Positions 53,817 through 63,004 are shown, counted from the first letter of the stretch. The stretch: 64,000 nucleotides of DNA from Beijerinckiaceae bacterium (GCA_947370975.1 CANBNG010000008.1:94286-158285); one strand, 5' to 3'. The notes: generated by a model from the letters alone, not told the origin. Numbers and translations: made by a program.

Positions 53817-54585
53817 CAAGGCCGCGCTTCCCTTTTACATGCGACGTGCGCCCGAGATCACCGGCATTGCCGCTTTGGTCGTGGGCGTCTTCGTGTTCGA
53901 ATTGATGGTGCGCTTTGGCCTCGTCAACCGCTACATCATCCCGCCGCCAAGCGATGTTCTGCTCGCCTTCGAGCGCGTCATTGTGGAAGAGAATATTCTC
54001 GCGCGTTGCGGCGAGACGGCGTTTGAAATGCTGGTTGCAGGCGTTTCCTCGGTTGTCGTCGGTGTGCCGATCGGCGCATTTCTCTATCGCTCCGCGCTCT
54101 GGCGTCGTGCGCTGGAGGATTGGGTGGGCGCCTTGGCTGCAGCTCCCATCGTGCTGGCGTTTCCGCTCTTCCTCGTGCTGTTTGGCCGCTCGCCCAAGAC
54201 CATCATCGTCATGGCCTTCTTCCATGGCCTTGCGCCGATCATCCTGAAGACCATCGAGGGGCTGGCGGGCACGCGCAAAGTGCTCGTCAATGTCGGGCGC
54301 AGCCTCAACATGACCTCGTCGCAGATGTTCTGGAAAATCCTGTTTCCCTCCGCGCTGCCGGTCATCTTCACCGGCATCCGGCTGAGCTGGACCTTCTGCC
54401 TCATCACGGTGGTGGGGGTGGAATTTCTGATCAATCTGGGCGGGCTTGGCCAGCTCATCAACGATCTTGCCGAACGCTACGATCTGCCGGGCACTTACGC
54501 CTCGATCTGTTTCGTGATTCTCGTCTCGGTCCTCTTCTTCATCGTTCTGGAGCGCATTGAATCATGGCTGCAACCGGCCAGATAA
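53809..54585 (+). CDS. ABC importer permease (NitT/TauT type), first
   Basis: A 258-residue permease with about six helices and an EAA-type loop (the GLAGTRKVLVNVGRSLNMTSSQMFWKILFPSALPVI block). It resembles SsuC/TauC. Its ATG overlaps the stop of the ATPase gene, indicating translational coupling, and it overlaps the second permease by 22 bases. Confidence 0.93.
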   Translation: MADKAALPFYMRRAPEITGIAALVVGVFVFELMVRFGLVNRYIIPPPSDVLLAFERVIVEENILARCGETAFEMLVAGVSSVVVGVPIGAFLYRSALWRRALEDWVGALAAAPIVLAFPLFLVLFGRSPKTIIVMAFFHGLAPIILKTIEGLAGTRKVLVNVGRSLNMTSSQMFWKILFPSALPVIFTGIRLSWTFCLITVVGVEFLINLGGLGQLINDLAERYDLPGTYASICFVILVSVLFFIVLERIESWLQPAR

Positions 54586-55370
54586 CAGCGCGCCCGCGCC
54601 CCTCGGTCGCCCCCGCCACGGGTGGCGCTGCCTCCGCCCGCGCGGCGATGATGCTGCGCGTGGCCTGCGCGCTGGTGGTGTTTGGCGTGTGGGAGGCGGT
54701 CTCGCGCTCCGGCCTCTTCTATGGCGAGGTCGTGCCCTCCCTGCTCTCCATCGCCAAGGCATTTGGCCGGCTGCTGGTCGATCCGGTCTTCTGGAAAAAC
54801 CTGCAGGTCACGGCGCTTGAAACCATTGCCTCGCTCGCCATCGGGGCGGCGGCGGGCGTTGTCACCGGCATTGTTCTGGGCGCGAACACTTTTCTGATGC
54901 GCGCATTCGAGCCCTATATTTATTATCTGAGCCCGACACCGCGCATCATTCTCTTCCCCGTGATGATCATGTGGTTTGGCGTCGGCCCGACATCGAAAGT
55001 CGCGCTCGGCGCGCTCTCGGCGTTTTTCGCAGTTGCACTGTCAACGGCTGCAGGGATGCGCCAGATCGACAAGATCCTGATCCGCGTCGGGCATTCCTTC
55101 CGGGCAACGACCTGGCAGATGGCGACGAAAATCTACCTGCCCGCCATGCGCATTCCCATCCTCAACGGCATTCGTCTGGGCATGGGCACAGCGATCATCA
55201 CGGTGCTTCTGGCCGAGACGAAATTGTCCAACCAGGGCCTCGGCTATCTGATCATGCAGATCTACACGCGCTTCGACATGCCGGGGCTCTATGCGCTGCT
55301 GATCATCGTCTTCATCATCGCAGGCGCCTGCAATGCGCTGATCGGGCGATTGGCGAAGGAACAGGCGTAG
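54564..55370 (+). CDS. ABC importer permease (NitT/TauT type), second
   Basis: A 268-residue permease: Pro/Ala-rich start, about six helices, and an EAA-type block (GMRQIDKILIRVGHSFRATTWQMATKIYLPAMRIPIL). It would pair with the first permease as a heterodimer. The substrate could be a sulfonate, nitrate, pyrimidine precursor or thiamin precursor; sequence does not decide. The operon ends here. Confidence 0.93.
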   Translation: MAATGQITARPRPSVAPATGGAASARAAMMLRVACALVVFGVWEAVSRSGLFYGEVVPSLLSIAKAFGRLLVDPVFWKNLQVTALETIASLAIGAAAGVVTGIVLGANTFLMRAFEPYIYYLSPTPRIILFPVMIMWFGVGPTSKVALGALSAFFAVALSTAAGMRQIDKILIRVGHSFRATTWQMATKIYLPAMRIPILNGIRLGMGTAIITVLLAETKLSNQGLGYLIMQIYTRFDMPGLYALLIIVFIIAGACNALIGRLAKEQA

Positions 55371-55380
55371 GTTCCGCAGC

Positions 55381-55407
55381 GTCAATGCAAGCAGCGCCTG
55401 CATTGAC
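55381..55407. repeat. Inverted repeat between convergent ABC and gapR genes
   Basis: GTCAATGCA and TGCATTGAC are perfect 9-bp arms around nine bases, with no T run on either side; it could be a weak bidirectional terminator. Confidence 0.45.
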
Positions 55408-55421
55408 TCCGCGCGTAATCC

Positions 55422-55664
55422 TTACGCCTCGCCGAGCGCGGCGAGATAGATTTCGAGGATCTCTTCCTCTTCGCGGCGCTTGTCGCGGTCCATACGGCGC
55501 AGCGAAATGATCTTGCGCATGATCTTCACGTCATAGCCGGTGCCCTTGGCTTCCGAATAGACTTCCTTGATGTCGTCGGCGATGGCGCGCTTTTCTTCTT
55601 CGAGCCTCTCGATACGTTCAAGAAATGCGCGCAAATGTCCCGCATCGACCGAATTCGTGCTCAT
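55422..55664 (-). CDS. gapR: GapR-type nucleoid-associated protein (DUF2312)
   Basis: An 80-residue coiled-coil protein: GHLRAFLERIERLEEEKRAI, DDIKEVYSEAKGTGYDVKIM, then RKIISLRRMDRDKRREEEEIL and YLAALGEA. This matches GapR/DUF2312, which in Caulobacter tracks overtwisted, AT-rich DNA ahead of forks and is essential. Family length is about 80-90 residues. Neighbouring DUF1244, amidohydrolase, DUF1036 and pyk form a conserved rhizobial block in my memory. Confidence 0.93.
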   Translation of the reverse strand: MSTNSVDAGHLRAFLERIERLEEEKRAIADDIKEVYSEAKGTGYDVKIMRKIISLRRMDRDKRREEEEILEIYLAALGEA

Positions 55665-55797
55665 GTCACGCCCTGTGCTCTGAAGTATGGAGGCTCCCTC
55701 GCCCCCTCAAAAATCGAGCGCGATGGATGCGACGCGCACGCGCCCGCGTCAAGCGCGGGGAGGTGGAAATCCCCGCTTTCCTTGAGACCCGCGTCCT

Positions 55798-56115
55798 TTA
55801 GCCGTGCTGGCCTTTGCCTGCCGGCGAATTGGCGAATGCGGCCTTCTGCTCGGGTGTCGCCTCGGTCTGGTATTGCGCGCGCCACTCCTCGAAAGGCATG
55901 CCATAGACGAGCTCGCGCGCGCCATCCTTGGTGAGCGCGAGGCCGCGTTCGTCGGCGGCGTCCTTCATCCAGTTCGAGAGGCAATTGCGGCAGAACCCGG
56001 CGAGGTTCATCATGTCGATGTTCTGTACATCGGTGCGCTTGCGCAGATGCGACACAAGCCGACGGAAAGCGGCGGCCTCGAGTTCGGTCTGGGTCTTCTC
56101 GTCGAAGGCGGTCAT
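55798..56115 (-). CDS. DUF1244 family protein
   Basis: A 105-residue protein with the DUF1244 core: EAAAFRRLVSHLRKRTDVQN, DMMNLAGFCRNCLSNWM, ELVYGMPFEEWRAQYQTEA. The FCRNCL pair may bind a metal. Function unknown. Its ATG overlaps the stop of the upstream amidohydrolase by 4 bases (ATGA), which indicates translational coupling. AAGGGAA lies upstream. Confidence 0.92.
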   Translation of the reverse strand: MTAFDEKTQTELEAAAFRRLVSHLRKRTDVQNIDMMNLAGFCRNCLSNWMKDAADERGLALTKDGARELVYGMPFEEWRAQYQTEATPEQKAAFANSPAGKGQHG

Positions 56116-56963
56116 CTGGTCTGTTCCCTTAGTCTGGCAAGCTGCGCGGGGCTTGCCGCGCGGCTCGGATAATGGCGGATGGCGCGAAGATCGTCTGACC
56201 CGGGGCCAGCCGCAAGAACGTGGGCCAGCACCTGTGACAGCAGCGCTGCCCATTCTGCCGCACCCGCAGGCGTTGCAATCAGATCCTGTCGCACTTCGAT
56301 CAGAATATGGGCGAGGCCCGGCACGGTGCCGTGGTCAAACATTGTATCGCCGCGCAAGGCCCCGTCATAGGGCTCGTTGTCGCCAACGATCAGGCCCGGC
56401 CGCGCACGCAGGGCCGCGATCACGGGGCGCGCGAGCCTGTCGTCGCAATCCCACAGCACACCCGCATGCCAGGGCCGTGGATGGCCACGCCAGACGGGCG
56501 TGAAGGAATGGAGCGAGACCAGCACGGGCGGGGGCCCGGCGGCGGTCATCTGCGCCACATGCGCGCCAATGGCGTCACGATAGGGCTGCCAATAGAGCTG
56601 GCGGCGGCGCTCGATCTCCTGCGCGCTCACCCGCGCATTGCCGGGGATCTGCGCGCGGTCGGAAATGCGCATGACAAGCGTCGGATCATCCGCGCCGCGA
56701 TTGGGGTCGATGAGCAGACGCGAATATGTGGTCAGCAGGGCCGGCGCGCCCATGCGTCGGGCGAGCTGGCGGGTGAGTTCAGCCGCGCCGATGTCATAGG
56801 CGATATGGCGCGTGAAATGATCTGCGCTCAAGCCAAGATCGCCAAATTCGGCTGGCAGGGCTGCGCTGGCATGGTCGCAAAGCAGCAGGACACCGCCATC
56901 TGGCGGGCCCTCCAGTCTTTCCAGCGGTGAAAATATCCCTGTCTCTGACGTCTCATCGCGCAT
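56112..56963 (-). CDS. N-formylglutamate amidohydrolase-like protein (second paralogue)
   Basis: A 283-residue PF05013-fold protein: VLLLCDHASAALPAEF, RHIAYDIGAAELTRQLAR, SRLLIDPNRG, LVSLHSFTPVWRG and LIEVRQDLI. It is of the 'amidohydrolase/Mlr-like' subgroup found next to DUF1244 in rhizobia and differs from the protein at 265-1203. The substrate is unproven. It overlaps the DUF1244 gene by four bases. Confidence 0.87.
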   Translation of the reverse strand: MRDETSETGIFSPLERLEGPPDGGVLLLCDHASAALPAEFGDLGLSADHFTRHIAYDIGAAELTRQLARRMGAPALLTTYSRLLIDPNRGADDPTLVMRISDRAQIPGNARVSAQEIERRRQLYWQPYRDAIGAHVAQMTAAGPPPVLVSLHSFTPVWRGHPRPWHAGVLWDCDDRLARPVIAALRARPGLIVGDNEPYDGALRGDTMFDHGTVPGLAHILIEVRQDLIATPAGAAEWAALLSQVLAHVLAAGPGSDDLRAIRHYPSRAASPAQLARLREQTR

Positions 56964-57106
56964 GGCGCCAGTGTAGGCGGGCAGGCGCGCTCTGGCCAGC
57001 GCGCGAGGGTATGTTTGACACCTGACAGGATGGGCCGATGATGGTTGCAGAAAAGGGTCGGCGCGTGCGATTCACGCGATTCGGCAGGCCATCAGATTCG
57101 GATCAT

Positions 57107-57550
57107 ATGTTTCTCTCGCGATTTCCTTCGAAAACATCTCTCGGCCTTGCCCTGCTGGGTCTCTTGCTCTGCGCCACGTCACCCGCGCACGCCGATTTCC
57201 GGCTTTGCAACAATGCCTCCAGCCGCGCCAGCGTGGCGCTGTCCTACACCGATGGTCAGGCCTGGGTGACGGAGGGATGGTGGAACCTGAAGCAGGGCGC
57301 GTGCGAAACCCTGCTGCGTGGGCCGCTGGCCGCCCAATATTACTATGTCTATGCCATGGACGAGCGTGGCGGCGAGTGGAAGGGCAAGGCCTATATGTGC
57401 ACGCGCGACCGCGAATTCCGCATCGAGGGCCGCGAGAATTGCCTCGTGCGCGGCTTCGATCGCACCGGCTTTTTTGAAATTGATACAGGCAAGGACGCCA
57501 AGAACTGGACGGTTCAATTGACCGATTCCAACCAGCCGGCGCAGCGCTGA
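57107..57550 (+). CDS. DUF1036 family periplasmic protein
   Basis: A 147-residue protein: signal peptide ending TSPAHAD, then FRLCNNASSRASVALSYTDG, GWWNLKQGACETLL, YYYVYAMDERGGEWKG and FFEIDTGKDAKNWTVQL, the DUF1036 pattern with four mature cysteines (probably two disulphides). Function unknown. It lies 21 bases before pyk, probably in the same transcript. The start at 57107 gives the best signal peptide; no strong ribosome site is visible, and an upstream in-frame ATG at 57038 is an alternative. Confidence 0.85.
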   Translation: MFLSRFPSKTSLGLALLGLLLCATSPAHADFRLCNNASSRASVALSYTDGQAWVTEGWWNLKQGACETLLRGPLAAQYYYVYAMDERGGEWKGKAYMCTRDREFRIEGRENCLVRGFDRTGFFEIDTGKDAKNWTVQLTDSNQPAQR

Positions 57551-57571
57551 TTTTTTGCAAAGGGATTTGGC

Positions 57572-58996
57572 ATGAGAAGGCTTCGTCGCGTCAAGATTCT
57601 CGCAACCCTCGGCCCGGCCTCGCAGGAGCGCGCGGTGGTCAAGCGGCTGCTCGATGCCGGTGTCGATGTGTTTCGCATCAACATGAGCCATACGAGCCAT
57701 GAAATGCTGCATGAACGCGTGCAGACCATTCGCGGTCTTGAGCGCGAATTTGGCCGCAGCATCGGCATTCTCGTCGATCTGCAGGGGCCGAAATTGCGGC
57801 TCGGACAATTTGCCGATGGCGGCGCGGAGCTGGCGGTCGGCGCGAAATTCGTGCTCGACGCCAGTCTCACGCCCGGCGACATGCATCGCGTGCATCTGCC
57901 CCATCCCGAAATTCTCGAGGCGCTGCGGCCCGGCCATACGATCCTGATCGATGACGGCAAATTGCGCCTGCATGTGGTCGAAGCCACACATGATCGCGCT
58001 GTTGCGGTGGTCGATGTCGGCGGGCGCGTGTCCAACCGCAAGGGCGTGAGCCTGCCCGATACGGAAATCCCCGTCTCCGCCATGACACCCAAGGACCGCT
58101 CGGATCTCGATGCCGCCTTGCATGAGGGCGTCGACTGGATCGCCGTGTCCTTCGTGCAGCGGGCGGACGATATTGCAGAAGTGAAGAAGATCGTGCGCGG
58201 GCGCGCAGGCGTGCTCGCCAAGATCGAAAAGCCGCAGGCCATCGCGCGCCTCGACGAGATCATGGAAATATCGGACGCTTTGATGGTGGCGCGCGGCGAT
58301 CTCGGTGTGGAAATGCCGGTCGAGAAAGTGCCCGGCCTGCAAAAGCGCATCACGCGTTCGGCGCGCCGCCTGGGCAAGCCGGTGGTCGTTGCGACGCAAA
58401 TGCTCGAATCGATGATTACCTCACCCGTGCCCACGCGCGCTGAAGTGTCCGATGTCGCAACCGCAGTTTTTGAAGGCGCGGATGCGGTGATGCTATCGGC
58501 AGAAAGCGCTGCCGGGCTCTATCCGGTGGAAGCGGTGATGACGATGAACCGCATCGCCGAAGAGGTGGAGACCGATCCGCTTTATCGCTCCGTCATCAAT
58601 TCGCAGCGCGCAGCTCCCGAGCCGACCGGCGCGGATGCCATTGCGGTGGCCGCACGCGATGTTGCCGAGACGCTCGATCTCAAGGCGGTGATCGCCTGGA
58701 CGTCATCTGGCTCGACAGCGCTGCGCCTTGCGCGCGAGCGGCCCCAACCGCCTGTGCTGGCGCTCACCCCCAACCGCGACACGGCGCGCAAGCTGACGCT
58801 GGTGTGGGGCGTGCATGCCGTGCTGACGAAGGATGCGAGTGATCTCGACGACATGGCGCGTCGCGCCTGCAAATTCTCCAACCGCGAGGGTTTCTCGCAG
58901 GAGGGCGATCGCGTCATCATCGTCGCGGGCGTGCCTTTTGGAACGCCGGGCGCGACCAATATGGTGCGGATCGCCTTTACGGGCGCGGAGAAATAA
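57572..58996 (+). CDS. pyk: Pyruvate kinase
   Basis: A 474-residue pyruvate kinase that makes pyruvate and ATP from phosphoenolpyruvate and ADP. VKILATLGPAS, FRINMSHTS, DLQGPKLRLG, the active-site KIEKPQAI, ARGDLGVEMPVEKVP, TQMLESMITSPVPTRAE and EGADAVMLSAESAAG are all intact; the C-terminal allosteric domain runs from about 350. AAGGGA precedes the ATG. It follows DUF1036 and may be co-transcribed with it. Confidence 0.98.
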   Translation: MRRLRRVKILATLGPASQERAVVKRLLDAGVDVFRINMSHTSHEMLHERVQTIRGLEREFGRSIGILVDLQGPKLRLGQFADGGAELAVGAKFVLDASLTPGDMHRVHLPHPEILEALRPGHTILIDDGKLRLHVVEATHDRAVAVVDVGGRVSNRKGVSLPDTEIPVSAMTPKDRSDLDAALHEGVDWIAVSFVQRADDIAEVKKIVRGRAGVLAKIEKPQAIARLDEIMEISDALMVARGDLGVEMPVEKVPGLQKRITRSARRLGKPVVVATQMLESMITSPVPTRAEVSDVATAVFEGADAVMLSAESAAGLYPVEAVMTMNRIAEEVETDPLYRSVINSQRAAPEPTGADAIAVAARDVAETLDLKAVIAWTSSGSTALRLARERPQPPVLALTPNRDTARKLTLVWGVHAVLTKDASDLDDMARRACKFSNREGFSQEGDRVIIVAGVPFGTPGATNMVRIAFTGAEK

Positions 58997-58999
58997 GGC

Positions 59000-59863
59000 T
59001 CAGCCGCGCCCGACGCGCGACTGGCCATCCTTGGCGAGGCGATTGTTGGGGTCTGCCACCAGCGCGCGCTGGTAGGATTCGGTCGCCTTGGCGCGGTTGC
59101 CCTGCCGCTCATAGGCAAGGCCGAGGCCCGCCCAGGCGTCGCCATTGCGGTTGTCGACATTGAGCGTCGCGTTGAAGTCCTCGATCGCGGCGTCATATTT
59201 GCCGACCACGATCAGGCTCTGCCCGCGGGCCTGATAGGGCGCGGAGGCAAACGGATCGCGATCGATCGCATTGTCGAAATCGGTGATGGCGCGCGCATGG
59301 TCGCCCTGGCGCTGCCAGATCAGGCCGCGCGCATGGAAGGCGGGCGCCCCTTCAGGGTTGAGGCGAATCGCCTGGTCGAGATCGGCCATGGCCTCGGTGA
59401 GATTGCCCTGAGCGCGCAGCAGATTGGCGCGGCCGAGATAGGCCGCCGCATGGCGCGGGTTGGCGGTGATCGCATTGGTGAAATCAACCAGCGCCGTGTC
59501 GTTGCGTCCCGTCTGGCGATAGGCGAGCGCGCGGTTCGTATAGGCCGCGACATTATTGGGATCGAGCTTGATGGCGGTCGAGAAATCCGCGATCGCTTCC
59601 TGGAAGCGGCCGATGCGGGCATAGGCGGCGCCGCGCGTATTATAGGGCTCGGGGCTGTTGGGGTTGCGCTCCACCACTTCGGTGAGCGACGCAATATTGA
59701 CCTGCGAGGCCTCGCTGCGCTGCTCGACCTCGGCCACGCCCGCGGTGCGGAACGTGCCGCCGCTCATCGGGCTGCAGCCGGCGCAGACAAGTCCGAGCGC
59801 GCCGAGGGTCACAAGCGCGCGGATGCGCGCGGCGGAAACAGGAAGCGTGGTAAAAGTCATCAT
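59000..59863 (-). CDS. TPR-repeat lipoprotein
   Basis: About 287 residues with lipobox LVCAGC near residue 31, so outer or inner membrane-anchored on the periplasmic side. Six or seven TPRs follow (NTRGAAYARIGRFQEAIADF, TNRALAYRQTGRNDTALVDF, ARGQSLIVVGKYDAAIEDF). It resembles NlpI-like lipoproteins that scaffold envelope hydrolases; a role in peptidoglycan turnover is inference. Start choice lies between ATG 59863, ATG 59860 and an upstream TTG. Confidence 0.87.
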   Translation of the reverse strand: MMTFTTLPVSAARIRALVTLGALGLVCAGCSPMSGGTFRTAGVAEVEQRSEASQVNIASLTEVVERNPNSPEPYNTRGAAYARIGRFQEAIADFSTAIKLDPNNVAAYTNRALAYRQTGRNDTALVDFTNAITANPRHAAAYLGRANLLRAQGNLTEAMADLDQAIRLNPEGAPAFHARGLIWQRQGDHARAITDFDNAIDRDPFASAPYQARGQSLIVVGKYDAAIEDFNATLNVDNRNGDAWAGLGLAYERQGNRAKATESYQRALVADPNNRLAKDGQSRVGRG

Positions 59864-60004
59864 TATCAAGGCCCCGGCTGTTCAGCCCGTTTCTGTCCCG
59901 TTTCCGGGCGGTTGATCCATCCTGATTGGCTTGCGCAATAAGGCGCAATTGCGGGCAAATCGAGTCACGGGGTCAACGCGGCAGCAATAGAGCATTGCAG
60001 TTGT

Positions 60005-60050
60005 TAAAAAATCACGGCGCCCCCGGAAGGAATCCGGAGGCGCCGTTGAT
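60005..60050 (-). terminator. Terminator of rpsU
   Basis: ACGGCGC plus CCCCGGA pairs with TCCGG and GGCGCCGT; on the minus strand the hairpin is followed by TGATTTTTT. Confidence 0.85.
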
Positions 60051-60068
60051 TTATGTCAGATATTTTGG

Positions 60069-60089
60069 CCCGCCTGCAGTGCAGGCGGG
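60069..60089. repeat. Perfect palindrome containing CTGCAGTGCAG
   Basis: CCCGCCTGCA, G, TGCAGGCGGG (10-bp arms) just past the rpsU stop. Its core matches CTGC-N3-GCAG. It may be an additional terminator stem without T run, or a coincidental PhaR-type match. Confidence 0.55.
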
Positions 60090-60101
60090 GTCAGCCGTGC
60101 C

Positions 60102-60344
60102 TTAGCGCGGAGCGCCCATGACAGGCTTCGGCTTCATCGGCAGCAGGCCTTCGCGCTGCATCTTCTTGCGAGCGAGCTTGCGGGCGCGGCGGACGGCCTC
60201 GGCCTTTTCGCGGGCGCGCTTCTCGGAGGGCTTCTCGTAATGACCGCGGAGCTTCATCTCGCGGAAGATACCCTCGCGCTGCATTTTCTTCTTGAGCGCC
60301 TTGAGGGCCTGATCGACGTTGTTGTCGCGAACGAGAACTTGCAC
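60102..60344 (-). CDS. rpsU: 30S ribosomal protein bS21
   Basis: An 80-residue basic protein beginning at a GTG: QVLVRDNNVDQALKALKKKM, QREGIFREMKLRGHYEKPSE, then a Lys/Arg-rich tail RRARKLARKKMQREGLL as in alphaproteobacterial S21. AGGA lies 7 bases upstream of the GTG. Longer in-frame starts upstream lack resemblance. Confidence 0.96.
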   Translation of the reverse strand: MQVLVRDNNVDQALKALKKKMQREGIFREMKLRGHYEKPSEKRAREKAEAVRRARKLARKKMQREGLLPMKPKPVMGAPR

Positions 60345-60508
60345 CAGCAGATCCTGTCTAAAGGGCTTTGCCCTCAAAAAGAGCAAAGCGACCGAAAGGG
60401 AAGAGGGACGCGCGGCAGGATGCGGCACATCTCAACGTGGGGGCGGAAATAGCAGAAGGCCGGACCCCTGTCCAGCCATGGGGGCGCGAGCCCCACATGA
60501 TTCACAGC

Positions 60509-61627
60509 TTAGGTTCGATTCAAAGGCCCGGCTTGGGCTTCGTGCTCCTCTTCGGGTAGCACGCGGGTGAAATGGCCCATCTTGCGGCCCTCGCGGGCCT
60601 CGTGCTTGCCATAGAGATGCAGGCAGAGACCGGGCTCGGCGAGCATCGCCTCCCAATCATTGGCCTGGGCTCCGATGAGGTTGCGCATGTCGATGGCTCC
60701 ATGGCGGCGCGGCGAGCCCAGGGCCCAGCCGCAGATCGCGCGCATATGCTGCTCGAATTGGGACGTCACCGCGCCATCGATGGTCCAATGGCCCGAATTA
60801 TGGACACGCGGCGCGATCTCGTTGACGACGATGGTCTCGGAGCCTGCCTCCTCAACGAGGAACATCTCCACCGTGATGACACCCACATAATCGAGCGCAG
60901 CGGCGATCTTGCCCGCCATGTCCATGGCGGCGCGGGCAGTCTGCGCGCCGAGGCGGGCGGGCACGATGGTGCGCGAGAGAATATGATTCTCGTGTTCGTT
61001 CTCGCAGACATCGAAAGCCGCAAAGTCGCCAGACAGGCTGCGCGCCCCCACCACCGACACTTCGCGAGCGAAGGTCACCAGCCCCTCCAGAATGCAGGCT
61101 TGGCCGCCCAGGGCGCTGAAAGCCTCGGCAATGTCCTGTCCGGGGCGGATCATCACCTGACCCTTTCCGTCATAGCCAAAACGACGGGTTTTCAGGATCG
61201 CGGGCCGCCCCAGCGTGTCGAGCGCGGCCGTGAGGCCCGCCACATCATCCACCTGCGCGAAGCGCGCGGTCGGAATGCCAAGCTGGTTGAGGAAAGTCTT
61301 TTCGCTCAGCCGGTCCTGCGTGATGGCGAGCGCGCCGGGGCCAGGCCGCACGTGGCGGCGGGCGGCCAGAAAGGCGGCGGTCGCAGCCGGCACGTTTTCA
61401 AACTCATAGCTCACCACCGCGACACTGTCGGCGAAGGCGGCGAGCGCGGCCTCGTCCTCATAGGGCGCGATTGTATGTTGCGCGCAGACATCGAGCGCGG
61501 GGCCGGGCTCGGGCGCATAAATATGCGTGCGCAGGCCAAGTCGGGCGCCAGCCATGGCGAGCATCCGGCCAAGCTGTCCTGAACCCAGAATGCCGATCAT
61601 GTCGCCAGGCTTGAGGGTGGCGCTCAT
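60509..61627 (-). CDS. purK: N5-carboxyaminoimidazole ribonucleotide synthase
   Basis: A 372-residue ATP-grasp enzyme: GILGSGQLGRMLA at the N-terminus, QDRLSEKTFLNQLGIPTA, LKTRRFGYDGKGQ and VNEIAPRVHNSGHWTIDGA. It carboxylates aminoimidazole ribonucleotide with bicarbonate and ATP, in the sixth step of purine synthesis. Its ATG overlaps the purE stop by 4 bases (ATGA). Confidence 0.97.
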   Translation of the reverse strand: MSATLKPGDMIGILGSGQLGRMLAMAGARLGLRTHIYAPEPGPALDVCAQHTIAPYEDEAALAAFADSVAVVSYEFENVPAATAAFLAARRHVRPGPGALAITQDRLSEKTFLNQLGIPTARFAQVDDVAGLTAALDTLGRPAILKTRRFGYDGKGQVMIRPGQDIAEAFSALGGQACILEGLVTFAREVSVVGARSLSGDFAAFDVCENEHENHILSRTIVPARLGAQTARAAMDMAGKIAAALDYVGVITVEMFLVEEAGSETIVVNEIAPRVHNSGHWTIDGAVTSQFEQHMRAICGWALGSPRRHGAIDMRNLIGAQANDWEAMLAEPGLCLHLYGKHEAREGRKMGHFTRVLPEEEHEAQAGPLNRT

Positions 61628-62121
61628 GGCGCGGGCTCATCCTTTGGATGGAGCGCGACCGAGGCCGATTGTTCGGCGCGGAAGGCGTCGAGCCTTTCGG
61701 CGAGCGCGGGATCGTGCAGCGCCAGCACGGCGGCGGCGAGCAAAGCGGCATTGGCTGCGCCGGCCTTGCCGATGGCCAGCGTGCCCACCGGAATGCCAGC
61801 CGGCATCTGCACGATGGAGAGGAGCGAATCCTGCCCCGACAGCGCCTTGGATTCGACCGGCACGCCAAAGACCGGCAGCGGCGTCATGGCGGCCGCCATG
61901 CCGGGCAGATGGGCTGCGCCGCCCGCGCCTGCTATCACGATCTGGAAGCCTTGCGCCTTCGCGCCCTTGGCGAAAGCGACCAGGCGGTCGGGCGTGCGGT
62001 GGGCGGAGACGATCTGCGCCTCATAGCCGATGCCGAGCTTGTCGAGCATGTCGGCGGCGTAGCGCATGGTTGCCCAGTCCGACTGGCTTCCCATGATGAT
62101 GGCGACTTGTTTGCAGGTCAT
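61624..62121 (-). CDS. purE: N5-carboxyaminoimidazole ribonucleotide mutase
   Basis: A 165-residue class I PurE: VAIIMGSQSDW (conserved Ser-Asp), IVSAHRTPDRLV (catalytic His), IAGAGGAAHLPGM, VPVESKALSGQDSLLSIVQMP, GIPVGTLAIG. It moves the carboxyl group to carbon 4 and passes product to later purine enzymes. ATG 62121 begins the domain; longer frames upstream add nothing conserved. It is upstream of purK and translationally coupled with it. Confidence 0.97.
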   Translation of the reverse strand: MTCKQVAIIMGSQSDWATMRYAADMLDKLGIGYEAQIVSAHRTPDRLVAFAKGAKAQGFQIVIAGAGGAAHLPGMAAAMTPLPVFGVPVESKALSGQDSLLSIVQMPAGIPVGTLAIGKAGAANAALLAAAVLALHDPALAERLDAFRAEQSASVALHPKDEPAP

Positions 62122-62210
62122 GGCCGTGGGGCCTCGCGCTAGCCTGAAAAGGAAGCTCGCGGACATAGACGAAGCCGAGCGTAAGGGCAAGCGGGCGGAG
62201 CTGTTGGTCT

Positions 62211-62429
62211 TCAGGCGATAATATCGGGCGTGAGCATATCGTCGAGAAAGGCGAGGCGATCACGCAGCACGAGTTTGCGCTTTTTCAGCCGCTGGATCTG
62301 CAATTGGTCGCTCTTGCCGACGAGTTCCAGCGCGTCGATTGCGGCATCGAGATCGCCATGCTCCTGGCGCAGGCGCACGGCCTCTATTTTCAGCGCCGCG
62401 CGCTCATCATCCGTCAACTTGTTGGCCAT
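62211..62429 (-). CDS. DUF465 (YdcH-like) protein
   Basis: A 72-residue helical protein: EERAALKIEAVRLRQEHGDL-like helix (ERAALKIEAVRLRQEH), DAAIDALELVG, then LQIQRLKKRKLVLRDRLAFL, the DUF465 pattern where the second helix contains LKKRKLxLKD. Family function is unclear. It is divergent from another DUF465 gene and lies 90 bases upstream of purE on the same strand. Confidence 0.87.
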   Translation of the reverse strand: MANKLTDDERAALKIEAVRLRQEHGDLDAAIDALELVGKSDQLQIQRLKKRKLVLRDRLAFLDDMLTPDIIA

Positions 62430-62701
62430 GCGCCTGAACTTCCAGAAGTGCCATTGCCGCCCGCCTCGTGCGCGCAGCGCAGCGGTATCTACCCACTATG
62501 CGCGCTCCATTGTGTCGCTGCAAGATGACGCCGGGCCTCCCATTTTGTCGGGCTGAAAAATCTCACGCGACGTCAGCGCGAAATGCTGCTCTGCCGCATA
62601 AAACAAGGACTTTTTACCAGCTCCGCTGATTTTTGCTCTTCGCCGGCGCGGGCTTTCGTGCCAGACTTTCGAGGTCGTCAGCAATCTTGAAGGATTTGCC
62701 T

Positions 62702-62890
62702 ATGTCGATGCATGGCCATCTCTCCGAACTCGAACGCCGTCACAAGGCGCTCGAAAAAGAAATCGAGACGGAAAAACTTCACCTGTCTTCCGACGATCTC
62801 AGGATTGTCGAATTGAAGCGCAAGAAATTGTTGCTCAAAGATCAGATTGAAAAGCTTCGCGCGCACAGCGTGGAGCCGACCCTGCACTGA
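62702..62890 (+). CDS. DUF465 (YdcH-like) protein, second
   Basis: A 62-residue protein: HLSELERRHKALEKEIETEK, then DDLRIVELKRKKLLLKDQIEKL, a textbook DUF465 sequence. AAGGA lies 8 bases before the ATG. Diverges from the DUF465 gene at 62211-62429 with a 272-bp region between them in which I see no further feature. Confidence 0.9.
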   Translation: MSMHGHLSELERRHKALEKEIETEKLHLSSDDLRIVELKRKKLLLKDQIEKLRAHSVEPTLH

Positions 62891-63004
62891 TCCCTTTCGC
62901 GGATCGTCCCCTCGAGATTTTCTTGAAATCTCCTTGCACCACTCTTCACCCCGGGCTTTCAGGCTTGGGGTGCGGAAACTGCGTGCGGGGCGCTTTGGGC
63001 TGCT

